Shown here: positions 13,501 through 24,527 of the stretch, piece after piece
How positions within the stretch are numbered: position 1 is the first letter of the stretch
How the letters are laid out: every line of letters begins with the position of its first letter
Source: Labia minor
Taxonomy: Eukaryota; Arthropoda; Insecta; Dermaptera; Spongiphoridae
Reading direction: 5' to 3'
Length of the DNA: 64,000 bases
Assembly (NCBI GenBank): GCA_963082975.1
Contig: OY720345.1
Coordinates: forward strand, 25,862,611 to 25,926,610
Notes under the pieces: model-generated
Database searches by the model: none
What the model saw: the letters and a program-made list of their open reading frames with translations, nothing else
What the model was told of the DNA's origin: nothing
Made by a program: the position numbers and the translations under genes

Positions 13501-14829
13501 CAATTAATTTTGCTTAAATAGTGTTCATACATAAAGGGGGTGGGACTTTGATACCATATGTAGTAAATAATATTTTCAGTATATAATCAATATAATTAAA
13601 TTATAATTCAGATCAGAAGAAAATATTTTGAAAAAAATTTATGATTGTTTAATAAAAATTCTTTAACTACGATGCATGAAGTGATAGAATTGAGATTACG
13701 TGCAGCTGGTGATGAATAAACTTCCGTATCACATTTGACTCGCTGTTTGAAATGAATCACTAATTCACCAATGTAGAGGAAACAGTACACGTCACTAGCC
13801 TGGGAACTTGTTTTCATCTCAAAGACCAAATAACAATTCAATTATCAAAGGATAATAATGATAATTAAATTATTTATTTGTCCAAAATTGATTGCATATA
13901 TATATTGTGAATATATATTTATAATTAAAAAAATATAAATAAAGAGTATATTAAAATATACTTAATTTCTTGAATTTTTAAATTAGTACATAAAAAAATA
14001 AGTTACTTTGTAAAAAAACATTTTTAATTTGAAACGTTAATATATTATATAAACAATTTAGTTATCAGTTAAACCTACTCTATTCTCACATTAAAACTAT
14101 AAATTAATCATTCAGTATCGTTGGAAATTTTTTTATTAATTTATCGCATGATTATGAATAATTTGATTACCTTAAATATATAATAAACATTTATATTTTA
14201 ATAAAAAATTTCAATATATTAATCGATATAAAATATTTATAAATTTTTCATAAATTTAAACCATTTATGATTATTAATTATTAATTTATTTTTATTTCAT
14301 TTTTTTAGGTTTATATCTATAAATAGCTTAGAATTAACTTTTTTTAAATATCTTTACAGTTTATAACTCGATTCCATATATTTAAATTATATTATTATAT
14401 GTCTATATTTTAAGTTTATTCTTAATTTTGTAAAACATTAAAAGTATATTTACGTTTTATTTGTTTCGTCAAATATAAAAAACTAATATATAAAAAAGAT
14501 ATAATACAATAGTTATAAAAATACATTTTTTTAACTAAAAAATAATTTTATAAAATTGAAATAATGAAATGAATGAATATCAAGAGATATGGAATAACCT
14601 TCTTTTTAATATAAATATAGTAAATTTTATAAATAAGTATATAATTCTGTTTTTTAATATTATTTATATGTAAATGTTATGTCAAATTAGTTCCTTTCAC
14701 TTTTAATCTGGATTTTTAAAAATAGCGACTGGTATGCTTTTTAGATAACGGTGTTGGAATTATTTTTCTGGAATATAGCAAAAAATACCGTGGATAATTT
14801 GAATTTCCCCCATTGCTCAGAAATTACCG
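9526..14829. other. Long non-coding stretch upstream of the Ser-rich gene
   Basis: No gene is supported. It contains (GTAT)n at about 9836-9857, (AT)n at 10490-10522, and short less AT-rich patches at 10235-10300 and 10375-10460. At 11880-12150 there is a patch with ACGGACGGACGGACATAC and a small hairpin (GTGAAGAT/ATCTTCAC), which looks like the end of an unclassified transposon. A 77-codon minus-strand frame at 13608-13841 lies in a less AT-rich patch but matches nothing I know. Confidence 0.5.
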
Positions 14830-14837
14830 TGACGTAA
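14830..14837 (+). promoter_or_regulatory. CRE-like site upstream of exon 1
   Basis: TGACGTAA, a CREB/ATF-type half-palindrome, sits 110 bases upstream of the first ATG of the Ser-rich gene, with another ACGT core (TTGACGTTTG) about 37 bases further on. This would fit a promoter-proximal region if 14947 is the true start. It is only a motif match. Confidence 0.3.
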
Positions 14838-14946
14838 TAAAATTATAAATGATCAAATCAATGGCATTGACGTTTGTCTGTTCCGCTATCTGTGTAGTGT
14901 AGCTGGCTACTGGACCCCGCACCTGGAGGATCCATGTGGCGTCCCG

Positions 14947-15192
14947 ATGAACCTGGAGGATGGCGAGAGTCCCGCACCCCGAGCCAGCGGTCCCGACGAG
15001 AGAAAACCTCGGCCCCGGACACTCGTGGGACCATCGTCGCCCTCACGTGGTTCTTACCGTCTATATATGAGTCGACTGATGCGCAGCATCGGCTCCAGCG
15101 TAGATCAGAGGCCTCGCAGCGCCTGTCACCTTTGCAGACAACGAGACCCCGATGCCTGTTGGGATGCCTATGCTCAAAGGCGCAAGCAATGG
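14947..15192 (+). CDS. Ser-rich protein, exon 1 (or first exon seen)
   Basis: Opens a + strand gene whose four exons join in one frame. This exon gives residues 1-82 if ATG 14947 is the start. The in-frame stop upstream is at 14830-14832 and no earlier in-frame ATG lies between. An internal exon starting at an AG near 14897 or 14902 cannot be excluded, because the frame stays open upstream. The segment is Pro/Arg/Ser-rich and ends with a Cys cluster, ACHLCRQRDPDACWDAYAQR (residues 59-78). The donor is TGG|GTAACC, phase 0. Base composition is far more GC-rich than the flanks, as expected of coding DNA. Family not recognised; no catalytic motif or signal peptide is visible. Confidence 0.75.
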
Positions 15193-16275
15193 GTAACCCT
15201 CCAAATATTCAACCCAATCTAATAACAAAAATATAATAACTGAAAAAAATCATTTTAATAAATTAGGAAACGATTAAATTGAACATTAGTATTATATTAT
15301 ATTTTATATTATATTATATTATATTATATATTTATAACTATTTATTATGATATTTTTATTGTGAAAAATTAAACATTAATGAATTGACTTCAATAGGTAC
15401 TATTATGCTCAAAAGTACTGAAATTCTTTATCTAAATTACTTCACTTACATATTTTTAATTACTTCAAGCCCATTTCTATATTTTAATAATTATTTATTA
15501 TTATGTTCTTTGGCCTATCTTTTTATCACAATATTTATCTTTCGTTCATTGTCTAATTGGTATCCCCATAAATAAATTTAGCAATATTCATTCTTTAAAT
15601 ATAAATATAATATATATATATATAATGTTGATAGGAATGGTTAATTTCTTTAAAAACCCTGCATTAGCCTCCAATTTTCCTGTTTACAAAAACATGTTAT
15701 ATAATATAAATAATAATAAATAATTTAAATATTTTTTTTTTATTTTCTTTAAAAGAATGACCTGTAATTAAATCGGCGTTAATTTAAGAAATGGTTTCAA
15801 TGACACCAAATGGGAAGAGGAAGGGGAGGGGCTCACTACAACGACCTTGTGTATAAGAAATCAATCATGTAGAATTTGTAGAATAAAGTATACACAATAT
15901 TATTACAATATTATTTCAAAGAAAATTAATTATAAATTAATGCATATCTATTTATTATATAAAAATAAAAATAAATAAAAAATAAATTAATTAAATTTGC
16001 TATGTTATAAAAACTTAAACGATATCAGTTTATGTTGAATTATTATAGTATTAATTTAATTTTACTTTTACAACGTCAATAGACCAAATATTCACCCATT
16101 TTTCAATATAATGGACCAAAAAATTATATTATTTATTTAACTTTGTTTTTTAATATTCTAATTTGATAATTATTATTTTATTTCCATTTTATATTACTTT
16201 GTTTTTAACTCGTAATTGAGATTGAAATAATTGAAATAATATTTTTTTCATAACATTCAAGGTGCAAAGTCTTAT

Positions 16276-16388
16276 TATTATTATTATTATTATTATTTGA
16301 GGATAGACCCTGAAGATCACGCACACCTAGGTCTGAACTCGAGTCTTCAGTGTGGTAGACTGTCATGCTAACAACAAGTTTTTTCATG
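16276..16388 (-). repeat. tRNA-derived SINE (family 1) with (AAT)n tail
   Basis: On the minus strand: a tRNA-like head (TTGTTAGCATGACAGTCTAC), a B-box-like segment (GAGTTCAGACC), a body ending AGGGTCTATCC, and then an (AAT)n tail at 16276-16298. This matches the copy at 5576-5698. A second head-only fragment follows at about 16495-16560 (GTGGTTTAGTGGTTAGCACG on the minus strand). It is the best copy of this family in the window for showing the tail. Confidence 0.55.
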
Positions 16389-17910
16389 TTTAAATAATTT
16401 TTTTTTTTTAATTTTTACATTATGTTAATATTTTTAATAATACAATTACTATATCTAAATTAATTAAAAATATTTGTTTTTTGTCTAGGAAAAGACTATA
16501 TAATACTAAAAAAACCTAGACTATAGTCGTGCTAACCACTAAACCACTGAAGAGTCCCTTTTATAATTTTTATAATTTATTAATATTATAATTATTATCT
16601 AGTGAGCCTGTTTAGGTAGTTTTGATTTGATATTTAATAAATTGAATTTTATACATTCATTTGAAATTAAAATTATCATAGGTTGTTTTCATGATATTTA
16701 AATTAATTTGCGGATTATTGAGGGAACATAACTAAAAATAATTTCAAATAATATTATTAATTAATTAATTTAATATAAAAAATTATAATTCTATTTAATT
16801 GAAAAATTAAAAATTTATATTTATGAAATTAATAAAATATATTATTTAGTAGATATTCCTAATTAGTAATTTAAAAAATGTGTACATTCTGTACTAAATT
16901 GTTGAAATTTTCATCGCGAGGACAAAAGTCCAAACCTAATAAAGATCTTAAAGATTTATTAAGTTATATAATAATAATAATAATAATTAATATATAATTT
17001 AAAATATTATTTAATATATACTTAAACTAGATAAAATAATCTGGTGTTCCAAGGTACAATTAAAAAAATAAAGTATATATTATTTATTTATAAATTTTTC
17101 CTATTAGCTTCTTTATTTTCTTGTTTATGATTTTCTGTTTATTATTTTTTAAAACTCCTTACAAGCAAAATTTCAAGTGAAATTTATCAGTGCCTTTTAT
17201 TCAATTCTTCCCTTATTCATAAGATCCATTCGGCATGATATTTGGTGAGACAAAGCCAGGAAAACAGTAAACTCTATCAAGCCCAATTTTATTGTTCAAG
17301 ATGTAACCCTGAATAAAAAAAACATTTTTAACTCTTAAATATAGACAATCAATCCCTATCATCAATAAATAAAAAAAAAAATCTAAAAAAACAAATCAAA
17401 AACATATATGTCCGTTAAATATCACAACCTTAACTTAAGAGTAGAAAATACTCCTCGTTAAAAATTACATAATTTAATAAATAAATAATGTTTTTAATTT
17501 TTTTTCTTATATTATTTTATTTATTCAAATATTGTTATTTGGTCTTACAGAAGCAATATTATATTATTTACAATTATTTTCAAGTTGCATTAAATAAATT
17601 AATAATTTTATAAGTATCCAATACTTGTCATATTAATACCACAAAAAAAAAATAAACACTTCATTTATTTATCATGAATTATCTCAATGTCAATATTTAC
17701 CTAACCAGGTTAAATAGATAATCAAAATAGTTATTTGTTTTCTTAGTAATTTCCAATCTTTAGTTTATCAAAGTATTGTTTACTGAATTATGTGCCCTTA
17801 TTTCTTCATAAATTGAACATTTTAAGAATCTTCTATAATTCAATTTATTTATTTTATTTGATCTAAATTTATCATTAATACTTAGACTATTTATTAATCT
17901 ATCAATCATT

Positions 17911-18003
17911 GTGGCTTTACCGAACTCGCAAGTTCTTGCTTTCAGCAACCACATTCCTCCAAGTGACCTTATCCTGAGCCACAACCATTCAACCCCTACC
18001 TTC
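17911..18003 (-). pseudogene. LINE 3'-end fragment
   Basis: Minus-strand fragment of the same LINE tail as at 9205-9290 and 34233-34397. It shares CAACCACATT-CTCCAAGT and the AAGTTCTTG block with the 34-kb copy. It is too short and eroded to place in a clade. Confidence 0.5.
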
Positions 18004-18177
18004 TCCCATATATAATTATTATAATTATTATTGAGTTTTTAATGATTCAATTCAATGATATTTAGAAAATTCTTAATATTTTATTTTAATATATACTGAT
18101 TGATAGACCTGTGAAATTTATAAAACTATTTTGAGATGATAAATCAAAGAAGTATCGAGAAGTTCATTTTCCCAATT

Positions 18178-18772
18178 TCATAAACCTGGGGTTGGCAAAC
18201 TACGGCCCAAGGATAAATATTGTCATTTTTGATGCAAATGAAAAATACATTTTCATATTTCAAAATTCATTTGGGTATACGATTGACGAACTTCTGACAG
18301 AACTTCAGTTAGAAGCCATTGATCTGCAAAATCATGAAACACTAAAAATGAAGTTCAAAGGATCTAACACAATTTTATGAATATCTTTCTGAGAATGAAT
18401 AAGCGATCAATTAAAATCATATGCACGAGGGTTTATTTGTGTATTTGGAAGTACATACCAATGTGAAAAGACATTTTCGAAAATTAAGTATAGAAAATCG
18501 CAATCAGATCATTTGCGAACAACTTTAATTATAGGAAGTACTAACTTTGTACCTAATTATGATGAAATAATTCCTCAAAAAAAAAAGAAAACAATTAAAT
18601 TAATCACATTAATTCAAAATTTATTATTTAATTAATTAATTATTAGATTATTTTATTAGATTATACGTTAGGACAGTAAAATATATATTCTAACATGTGT
18701 CTGGTCTCCAGATCTTTAAAATTTTTATATTTGGCCCTTTCCTAAAAAAGTTTGTCGACTCCTGCTATAAAC
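18178..18772 (+). mobile_element. Deleted hAT transposon with transposase C-terminus
   Basis: The element spans 18186-18764. Its ends are inverted repeats, CTGGGGTTGGCAAACT and, read in from the right, CAGGAGTCGACAAACT, the widespread hAT end type. The flanking 8-mers are TCATAAAC (18178-18185) and CTATAAAC (18765-18772), a slightly decayed 8-bp target duplication. Inside, two + strand pieces of transposase remain. The second (about 18423-18570) reads F-G-S-T-Y-x-C-E-x-x-F-S-K-I-K, the signature of the hAT C-terminal dimerisation domain, followed by a Lys-rich end. Most of the catalytic region is missing and stops separate the pieces, so it is inactive. Confidence 0.8.
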
Positions 18773-20448
18773 CATCTGTTTAATAAATCTCAATATATAT
18801 GGATTGTGTCCTAAAAGTATTACTTACTTAAAATTTAACATAAAATTAGATGTTATTTTTTCTAATTTTGGACCATATAATATCGATATTTTTAAAAATT
18901 GAATATCTGTATACTAAAAAAATTATATTAAAAAAGTTTGTTATATTAGATCATTTCATTTAAGCAATTCAATTATAAAAATTAAAACGTGAATTTAGAT
19001 AAGTAAAGTTGTAATTTTAAATCAAACTATCTGAAGTTATAATCTATATAAAAATAATTTTAATATATTTACAAATAATTAATATAACCTATATATATAT
19101 ATAATTTCCTTAAACAGTATCTGTTTGACGTCATTAGTGACATTGCTATGTTTATCATTAGAAATAGTAAAAATGATAATTAATTTTATCCTATTGAGTC
19201 ATATAATAATACTACTACATATATTTATATATCAACAATTACAATAGTATTCTATTTTCCTTTTTTTTTATTTTTTGTTCTATAAATTAAATCTCTCTCC
19301 CCTCTTTTAATTTCAAACATAAAATTCCAAAAATAAAGACATTAAATTAATGAAAAATTATGTTTGTTTTTAATCTATAAAACTAATTTAAATTTACTAT
19401 AATCATTTTTTTTTTATCAAATTCCTTTAATTTTTCCTCAAAAAATAATAAATGAAAATTTATGAACAGACTAGGAGCTTGTGATGTTTATTTATGTTTC
19501 ATTAACCAAAGAAATCATTTTCAGTAAATAAAATAAAGTGTATTCCTTATCGATTAACACTTTTGCCTCAACACCGAAAGTTTAATTAGTATTTTAATTA
19601 TAATTTTTTAATAAGTTAATAGAACATTTGTTGGTGTATTTAGGCTTTAGTGAACCTGTGAATTTTACTATTAAATAGTGCTATTTAAAGGGACGGTCGC
19701 CCTGATATAAAAAAAAAAATATTTTTTATATTCATTATTTTTGTGCAATTTTGATTTTTTGCCTTTTTCTATTTTTTTTTTTTTTTAATTTGCATTAAAT
19801 TTGTATATTCTTGTATGAAAAGGCACCAAGTATTGTTTTGCCCGAGGCCGCTCAAAACTCGAGACCCGATCCTGCTATTAAACATTTTGGTAAAAATGTT
19901 TACATATATAAATTCTTTATATTTTTCAAAATTTATATAAAATTTAATTTTTCTTTTGTAATTATTATTTTAATAAAAAAAAATCTTATCTACAAAGTAT
20001 GTCTAATTATAAATACATGCTTTTATTTATTGTTTATTTTACATTTACATCAGTTATGTTATATTTTGTATTTATTTATCTTTTTCTTTAATAGAATTTT
20101 CAATTTTTTTTTCTCTATTTTCTTCTTTTAATTTATGCTATTTATTTTACTATAATTTGGAATAAAATAAATAAAACAATAGTAAGATAAAAAGTTCACC
20201 CAAAGGCGAGTTTTATTTTAATTTAAATGGGTCAATTTTCAAAATGGTTTAACTCAAAAATTGCCCCTACTAATTATTTTTTTTTTAATATTATTTTCTC
20301 AATTAATAGTTTAATACAAGACAATATTTTGATCATTTAAAATATATTAACAACAGTTCAATTTCAAAAGAAAATTAAATTAATTTATTTGAATATTTGA
20401 AGTATTTTTCTCTGAGATAAAAATTTAAGATAAACACACAACTATATA

Positions 20449-21054
20449 CACGAGGTCTGTTCAAAATAAAAGGTAAATTTTTAATTTTTTCGGGCTGTGC
20501 ACATTCGATTATCGAAAGTTTTACTTGTTATGTTGGTACACAAATGTTTCTCATATGTTGACATTAGCAGCCATTTTGGATTAGTTGTTTGTTTTTGGCA
20601 ACTGAAAAAGTTAGTCAAGTTTTGAGTGTTCTTTGATTTTTTACTTACTTTACGATCGGAATTATGGAAAAACAAATCCTGGATTCTATACCACGATAAT
20701 GCTCCAGCTCAAACATCATTGCTTGTTCGTGGTTTTTTGGCCAAAAACAACACCGTAATCATACCTCAACCACCGTATTCACCAAATTTGGCTCCCTGCA
20801 ACTTTTTCCTATTCCCAAAACTAGAGACTAATGAAAGGAAAGCGTTTTGATACAATTGATGAAATAAAGCTGGAATCGAAGAACGCGAGCAGATGGCCTT
20901 ACCGAAAAGCGCATTTCAAAAGTATTTCGACGATTAGAAGAAGCGCTGGCATAAGTGCATTATATCTGAGAGGAATTACTTTGAAGGGGAAAAAATAGAT
21001 ATTGATGAATAAATAAATTCTTTTTGAAATAATTCAAAATTCAACAGGCCTGGT
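20449..21054 (+). mobile_element. Deleted mariner element, copy A
   Basis: The left end, CGAGGTCTGTTCAAAATAAA, matches copy B at 41437. The right end near 21030-21054 is eroded. The longest frame (20626-20850) holds the mariner catalytic neighbourhood: YHDNAPAQTS, the second catalytic Asp of the DD34D triad, then YSPNLAPCNFFLFPKL. In the canonical motif the third residue is Asp (APCDFFLFP); here it is Asn, which alone should kill catalysis. The N-terminal DNA-binding half is deleted. It lies in intron 1 of the Ser-rich gene, same strand. Confidence 0.85.
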
Positions 21055-21718
21055 ATATATATGAAAAAGTGCATATGTAGAATGATATTGAAACAATATG
21101 AATCATATCTAGTTTTCCACTCATAAAAAAAATTTAATTTATTTTTAAATAAATAACTTTTAAACACTTGTATTATCTTCTGTTATCTAATATGTACTAA
21201 TATTAAGAAAATAATATCTATTAAATAATATTAATTCTTCTTCCGATAATAATAATAATATTTCATATTGTTATATAAATTGGAAAATTGTTATTTATTT
21301 ATTTTACAATTATTTTATTTAATTTTCAAACGATCACAGTGAGATATACCTAACAAAACATTTTGGTGGGTTCTTCTTAGGTTTATTGTTCTTATTTTTT
21401 TTAAGTGAATTGTGCAAACACCAATGAAAAGGATTTACTCAAAATTTATATTCTTAGAACAAGTTATAATCATTCAAGTTTTTAGATTTTTCATTTATAC
21501 AAGTATAAATAATTTTTTTCATTTAATAAGATAATATTAATTTTTTCTTTTTATAGTATCGAATTATAAATTTGTATTTTTTTTTTTTTTTGTTTTTTTA
21601 AAAACATCTGAAACGTTTTATATTATTTATTTCCTTTAAATATGCATATTTTCTAGTTTTAATTTTATTTTAAAGAATCTTTTATTTCTAATATCAAAAT
21701 ATTTATTTTATTTTTTAG

Positions 21719-22111
21719 CCGGAATCCAAATGGGAGTCGAATTCCTCGTCTTCGCCTCCGGCCTCCGACCTGAAAATGTTTCCCTGTGTCGAGACTCTAA
21801 TTTCCAATTACAAAACCTTGATCGGTGAGGCGTCGAATGCAGGAAGACGATTCCTTGCTGTGCCTTCCAAATCACAACAAAACAGTTCAGCGAGTTCGGA
21901 AGATGATCGATCATCATGCTCGAGCCGACTCAGTTCCGGGAGAGATCTCCTTGGGGGTGAAGCTGAGAAAACTGCCTTGGAACCGAAAAACTTAGCCGAC
22001 CTCCCTTGTCTCTGTTGTGATGAACCGGAAATGGTCTGCGCTAGTCGAAGTAATCCGGAGCCCAATTGGAAACTGGACTCAGTTCATGAAGAAATTGACC
22101 CGGATTCCAAA
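21719..22111 (+). CDS. Ser-rich protein, exon 2
   Basis: 131 codons, phase 0 to phase 0, residues 83-213 of the joined frame. The acceptor is TTTTTTAG|CCG and the donor TCCAAA|GTAAAT. It begins PESKWESNSSSSPPASDLKM, continues with a stretch predicted to be more ordered (FPCVETLISNYKTLIGEASN), then a Ser/acidic run (SSASSEDDRSSCSSRLSSGR), then a second Cys cluster, LPCLCCDEPEMVC. The mix of a short ordered segment in disordered Ser-rich sequence suggests a regulatory or scaffold region. The antisense frame on the other strand is a shadow. Confidence 0.8.
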
Positions 22112-22974
22112 GTAAATATACCACAAACCCCTCTCATCTCCTTCTCGAATATCTCTCTATACAAATATCACAATTTAATTGAACGCATTTTATAAAATAG
22201 GGAAGAGTGGCTCACCTTGGGACACATTAGATCTCGGTACAGATTTATTTTTTGCTCTAAACTGTAAATTAACTCCTAGATCTTACAAATGTAGATGAAA
22301 TAAAGCACAATCAAATTGTCAAATGGGTTTTGAACAAAATTGAAAAGCAGGTTCAAATTTATTTAGAGTTTTCTTTTTAGAACAAATCAATTAACAAAAA
22401 AGGATTAGAAATAAACATGAAAAATACAAAAATTAGAAAATATAAATTTCTAATAGTTTTATTATTTTACTTCTAATTCCTTATCACTTGAAATATTTTT
22501 TTCTTGACAATAGAATTCCAACTAAATTTTATTTCATTTAATTTTTCACACTTACTTTTATTTGTTCAAAAGTGAGTCACTAGATAGTATTTGTTAGGAC
22601 AAGATGCTAGTCTACTAAATATTTTTTAATATTTTTCTATAATGGATAGGAGATTAAAAGTTATTTAATTCTGTAGTTAAAAGTTCCACTTAAATTAGGT
22701 AAAGTTTTGACAATAATTTATCAATTAGAAAAATTATTAAAAAAATGTGTCCTAAGGTGTGAGCCATTCTTGTATATTATATAAAATTAAAGTTTAATTT
22801 AATAAAATATTTTCAATTTATCTAATAATTTAATAATTCAAAAAATTTATTACCTATTCTTATAAAAAAATTTTTAAAAAAAACAACAAAAAATTTATTT
22901 AATTTTGAGATAATTTCTTTTATTATAATTATTTCTTCGGTTTTTTTGAACATTCTATGAAAGGACAGCGCTTA

Positions 22975-23218
22975 TCAAGTCGGTTGCCGCTTAAGCGGTT
23001 TAGACGTAATGTATGATCAGTACAACAGAGCCTTTCAACCGTTGACTTATTTTTTTGATCGGAGGCCGCTACTTTTTATTTCAAGTAATTCACCGATTTT
23101 GATCACGCAGGCTAGCACTTATTTCCTCCCTAGAGAGAAATTATCTTGCCCGATCCACGACTTAAACTTGGGCCTACGAATTTGAAAGGCAAGCGTGTTG
23201 TCAACCAGATTTAGTGGA
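22975..23218 (-). repeat. tRNA-derived SINE (family 2)
   Basis: On the minus strand: an A-box-like GGTTGACAACACGCTTGCC head, then a B-box-like AAGTTTAAGTCGTGG, then a body containing GGCCTCCGATC and CGGCAACCGACTTG. The same order (head, B-box, 'gaggtcg', TTGCCGCCTTA) recurs at 46500-46728, so this is a repeated family and not a tRNA gene. Confidence 0.6.
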
Positions 23219-23446
23219 ATTTTTTTTTTATTATATTTATAATTATAAAAAATTAATATAATTTCTAATATCGTTGACTACTGATTATTGATGTATTGAA
23301 TGTTGAAGATAAAAATCTTATTAATCATATTTTATTTTTTATTTTTTGTCTAATATTAAAATTGAATGCATAAAAATATTCGATTGTTGGTTGTATTGAA
23401 AGGATATCTATTGCCTGACTTTTGCAGACAAAAGTAGTTTTAGATC

Positions 23447-23560
23447 GTAGGTTTCCAAACTTGTTTGTGTCGTAGAACCCTTGCCATGTTTTTCAGTCTT
23501 GGGTAGACCACCTAAATTGATATTTTGTAAAAAAATTTTACCCTTTTTTTTTTAGAGCCT
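23447..23560 (+). repeat. hAT-type transposon end fragment
   Basis: GTAGGTTTCCAAACTTGTTT followed by GTGTCGTAGAACCCTTGCC is the widespread hAT MITE end type (canonical: CAG.GTTTC.CAAACTTTTTTGTGTC). No right end was found, so this is a remnant. Confidence 0.5.
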
Positions 23561-23798
23561 TATTGAAAAATCAAAAATTTTTTGGGAAAAAAAAATTATT
23601 ACAAAATTATTTAAAACAATTGATATGTAGTTCAAATTCAGTACCACAATAAAGATTCTAAGATTATTAATTTTAATTTTTTAAATAATTATTTTAAAAT
23701 ATATTTTTCCATTGTATTATTTAATTTATATACAATCATAATTTTAATTATATTTTAAATATTATTATTTATTTACGAATATTTATATTTTGTTTTAG

Positions 23799-24187
23799 AT
23801 TCTTGATTGGCAACGTCGATCAAGTCCCATTTCTGAACCTGAGAACGACGAGGATGACGAGGATGATGTATCGAATCGGCCCGAACGCGTTTTGGACGGT
23901 CCCCTCGGTGATGAACCGGATCGGGCACGAAAAGTTATGGATTGGAAATTAAAATCGCCAGCAATTAAACCGGATCGGCATAAATCGCTGAATGAGGATG
24001 AACTACGACAGAGTGTCGTGCATAATGTACTGCACGGATTTGAATCATTAACCTTAAATGGTACAGGTCCAATGCTTGGTAGGCCGAGATTTCGAAGGGC
24101 CAGTCAACTCGATAGTGTCGCAGAAGCCCTTCGACCTCCTCGACGACAATCCAGTCAGAGCACTATTACTGACGATGAGGATCATAG
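23799..24187 (+). CDS. Ser-rich protein, exon 3
   Basis: 129 codons plus two bases (phase 0 in, phase 2 out; donor CATAG|GTAAAC). It contains an acidic run, EPENDEDDEDD, then a Lys/Arg-rich central part (VMDWKLKSPAIKPDRHKSLN), and a possible short amphipathic helix (ELRQSVVHNVLHGFESL). It ends with two basophilic-kinase-type sites, RFRRAS and PRRQSS, of the RxxS class that many AGC/CaM kinases and 14-3-3 proteins use; that functional reading is inference. No enzymatic domain is visible. Confidence 0.8.
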
Positions 24188-24283
24188 GTAAACCAATCAT
24201 AACAACTTAATTAATTGATTATTTTTATTAATTGAAAATAAAAAAAACAATTCATATTAAATAAAATTAATTATTTTTTATAG
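24188..24283 (+). other. Intron 3 of the Ser-rich gene (96 bases)
   Basis: A very short, pure A/T intron with GTAAAC donor and TTTTTATAG acceptor. The codon AG|A (Arg) is split across it, and both flanking exons stay in frame. The exact phase match is the strongest single piece of evidence that the gene model is right. Confidence 0.8.
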
Positions 24284-24527
24284 ATATCCCCGATATTGGC
24301 GGACACCAAGTGTCGTGATTTCGGATTATTCGGATGATACGGGTATGCCTTCGTGCTCATCGACGGGCCTACCAGCAAACATTTCAGAGCCTGCCTCCCC
24401 CACTACGGAGTGGTGCTCAACTGCAGGATTACGAACACCTGAAAGGAAATATAGTGATTGTAGTACGTGCAGTAGCATTAGCGGGGATGAAGTCAGTAGT
24501 GAACCTCTACAGCATGTTGGTGGAAAG
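24284..24527 (+). CDS. Ser-rich protein, exon 4 (last exon seen)
   Basis: One base completing the split Arg codon, then 81 codons, ending GGAAAG|GTAGGA (phase 0). The residues include YPRYWRTPSVVISDYSDD, a Ser/Thr-Pro stretch (SEPASPTTEW, RTPERKYS) and CSTCSSISGDE, which has the Ser-x-x-acidic pattern of CK2 sites. Read-through past the donor hits a stop after 15 codons, so either an intron follows or a short isoform ends here. No further exon of this gene was identified in the remaining 39 kb, so its C-terminal part and any catalytic domain probably lie beyond the window. Confidence 0.75.

Larger units (their letters stand above)
15193..21718 (+). other. Intron 1 of the Ser-rich gene
   Basis: A 6.5-kb GT-AG intron (donor GGTAACC, acceptor TTTTTTAG|CC) joining two phase-0 exons. 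It is packed with mobile-element debris: SINE pieces at 16.3 and 16.5 kb, a LINE tail at 17.9 kb, a deleted hAT at 18.2 kb and a deleted mariner at 20.45 kb. No further exon is needed for phase and none was seen. Confidence 0.65.
22112..23798 (+). other. Intron 2 of the Ser-rich gene
   Basis: A GT-AG intron of 1,687 bases (acceptor TTTTAG|ATT). It holds an inverted tRNA-derived SINE at 22975-23218 and a hAT-type end fragment at about 23447-23560. The remainder is A/T-rich. Confidence 0.65.

Noticed and set aside
14934-15236. A 100-codon + frame overlapping exon 1 in another phase
   Set aside because: It is longer than the chosen frame, but its reading does not join exon 2 in phase, while the 14947 frame joins three further exons perfectly.
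21708-22065. Minus-strand frames opposite exon 2, and 24326-24541 opposite exon 4
   Set aside because: They are shadows of the + strand exons: no splice partners on the minus strand and no recognisable protein.
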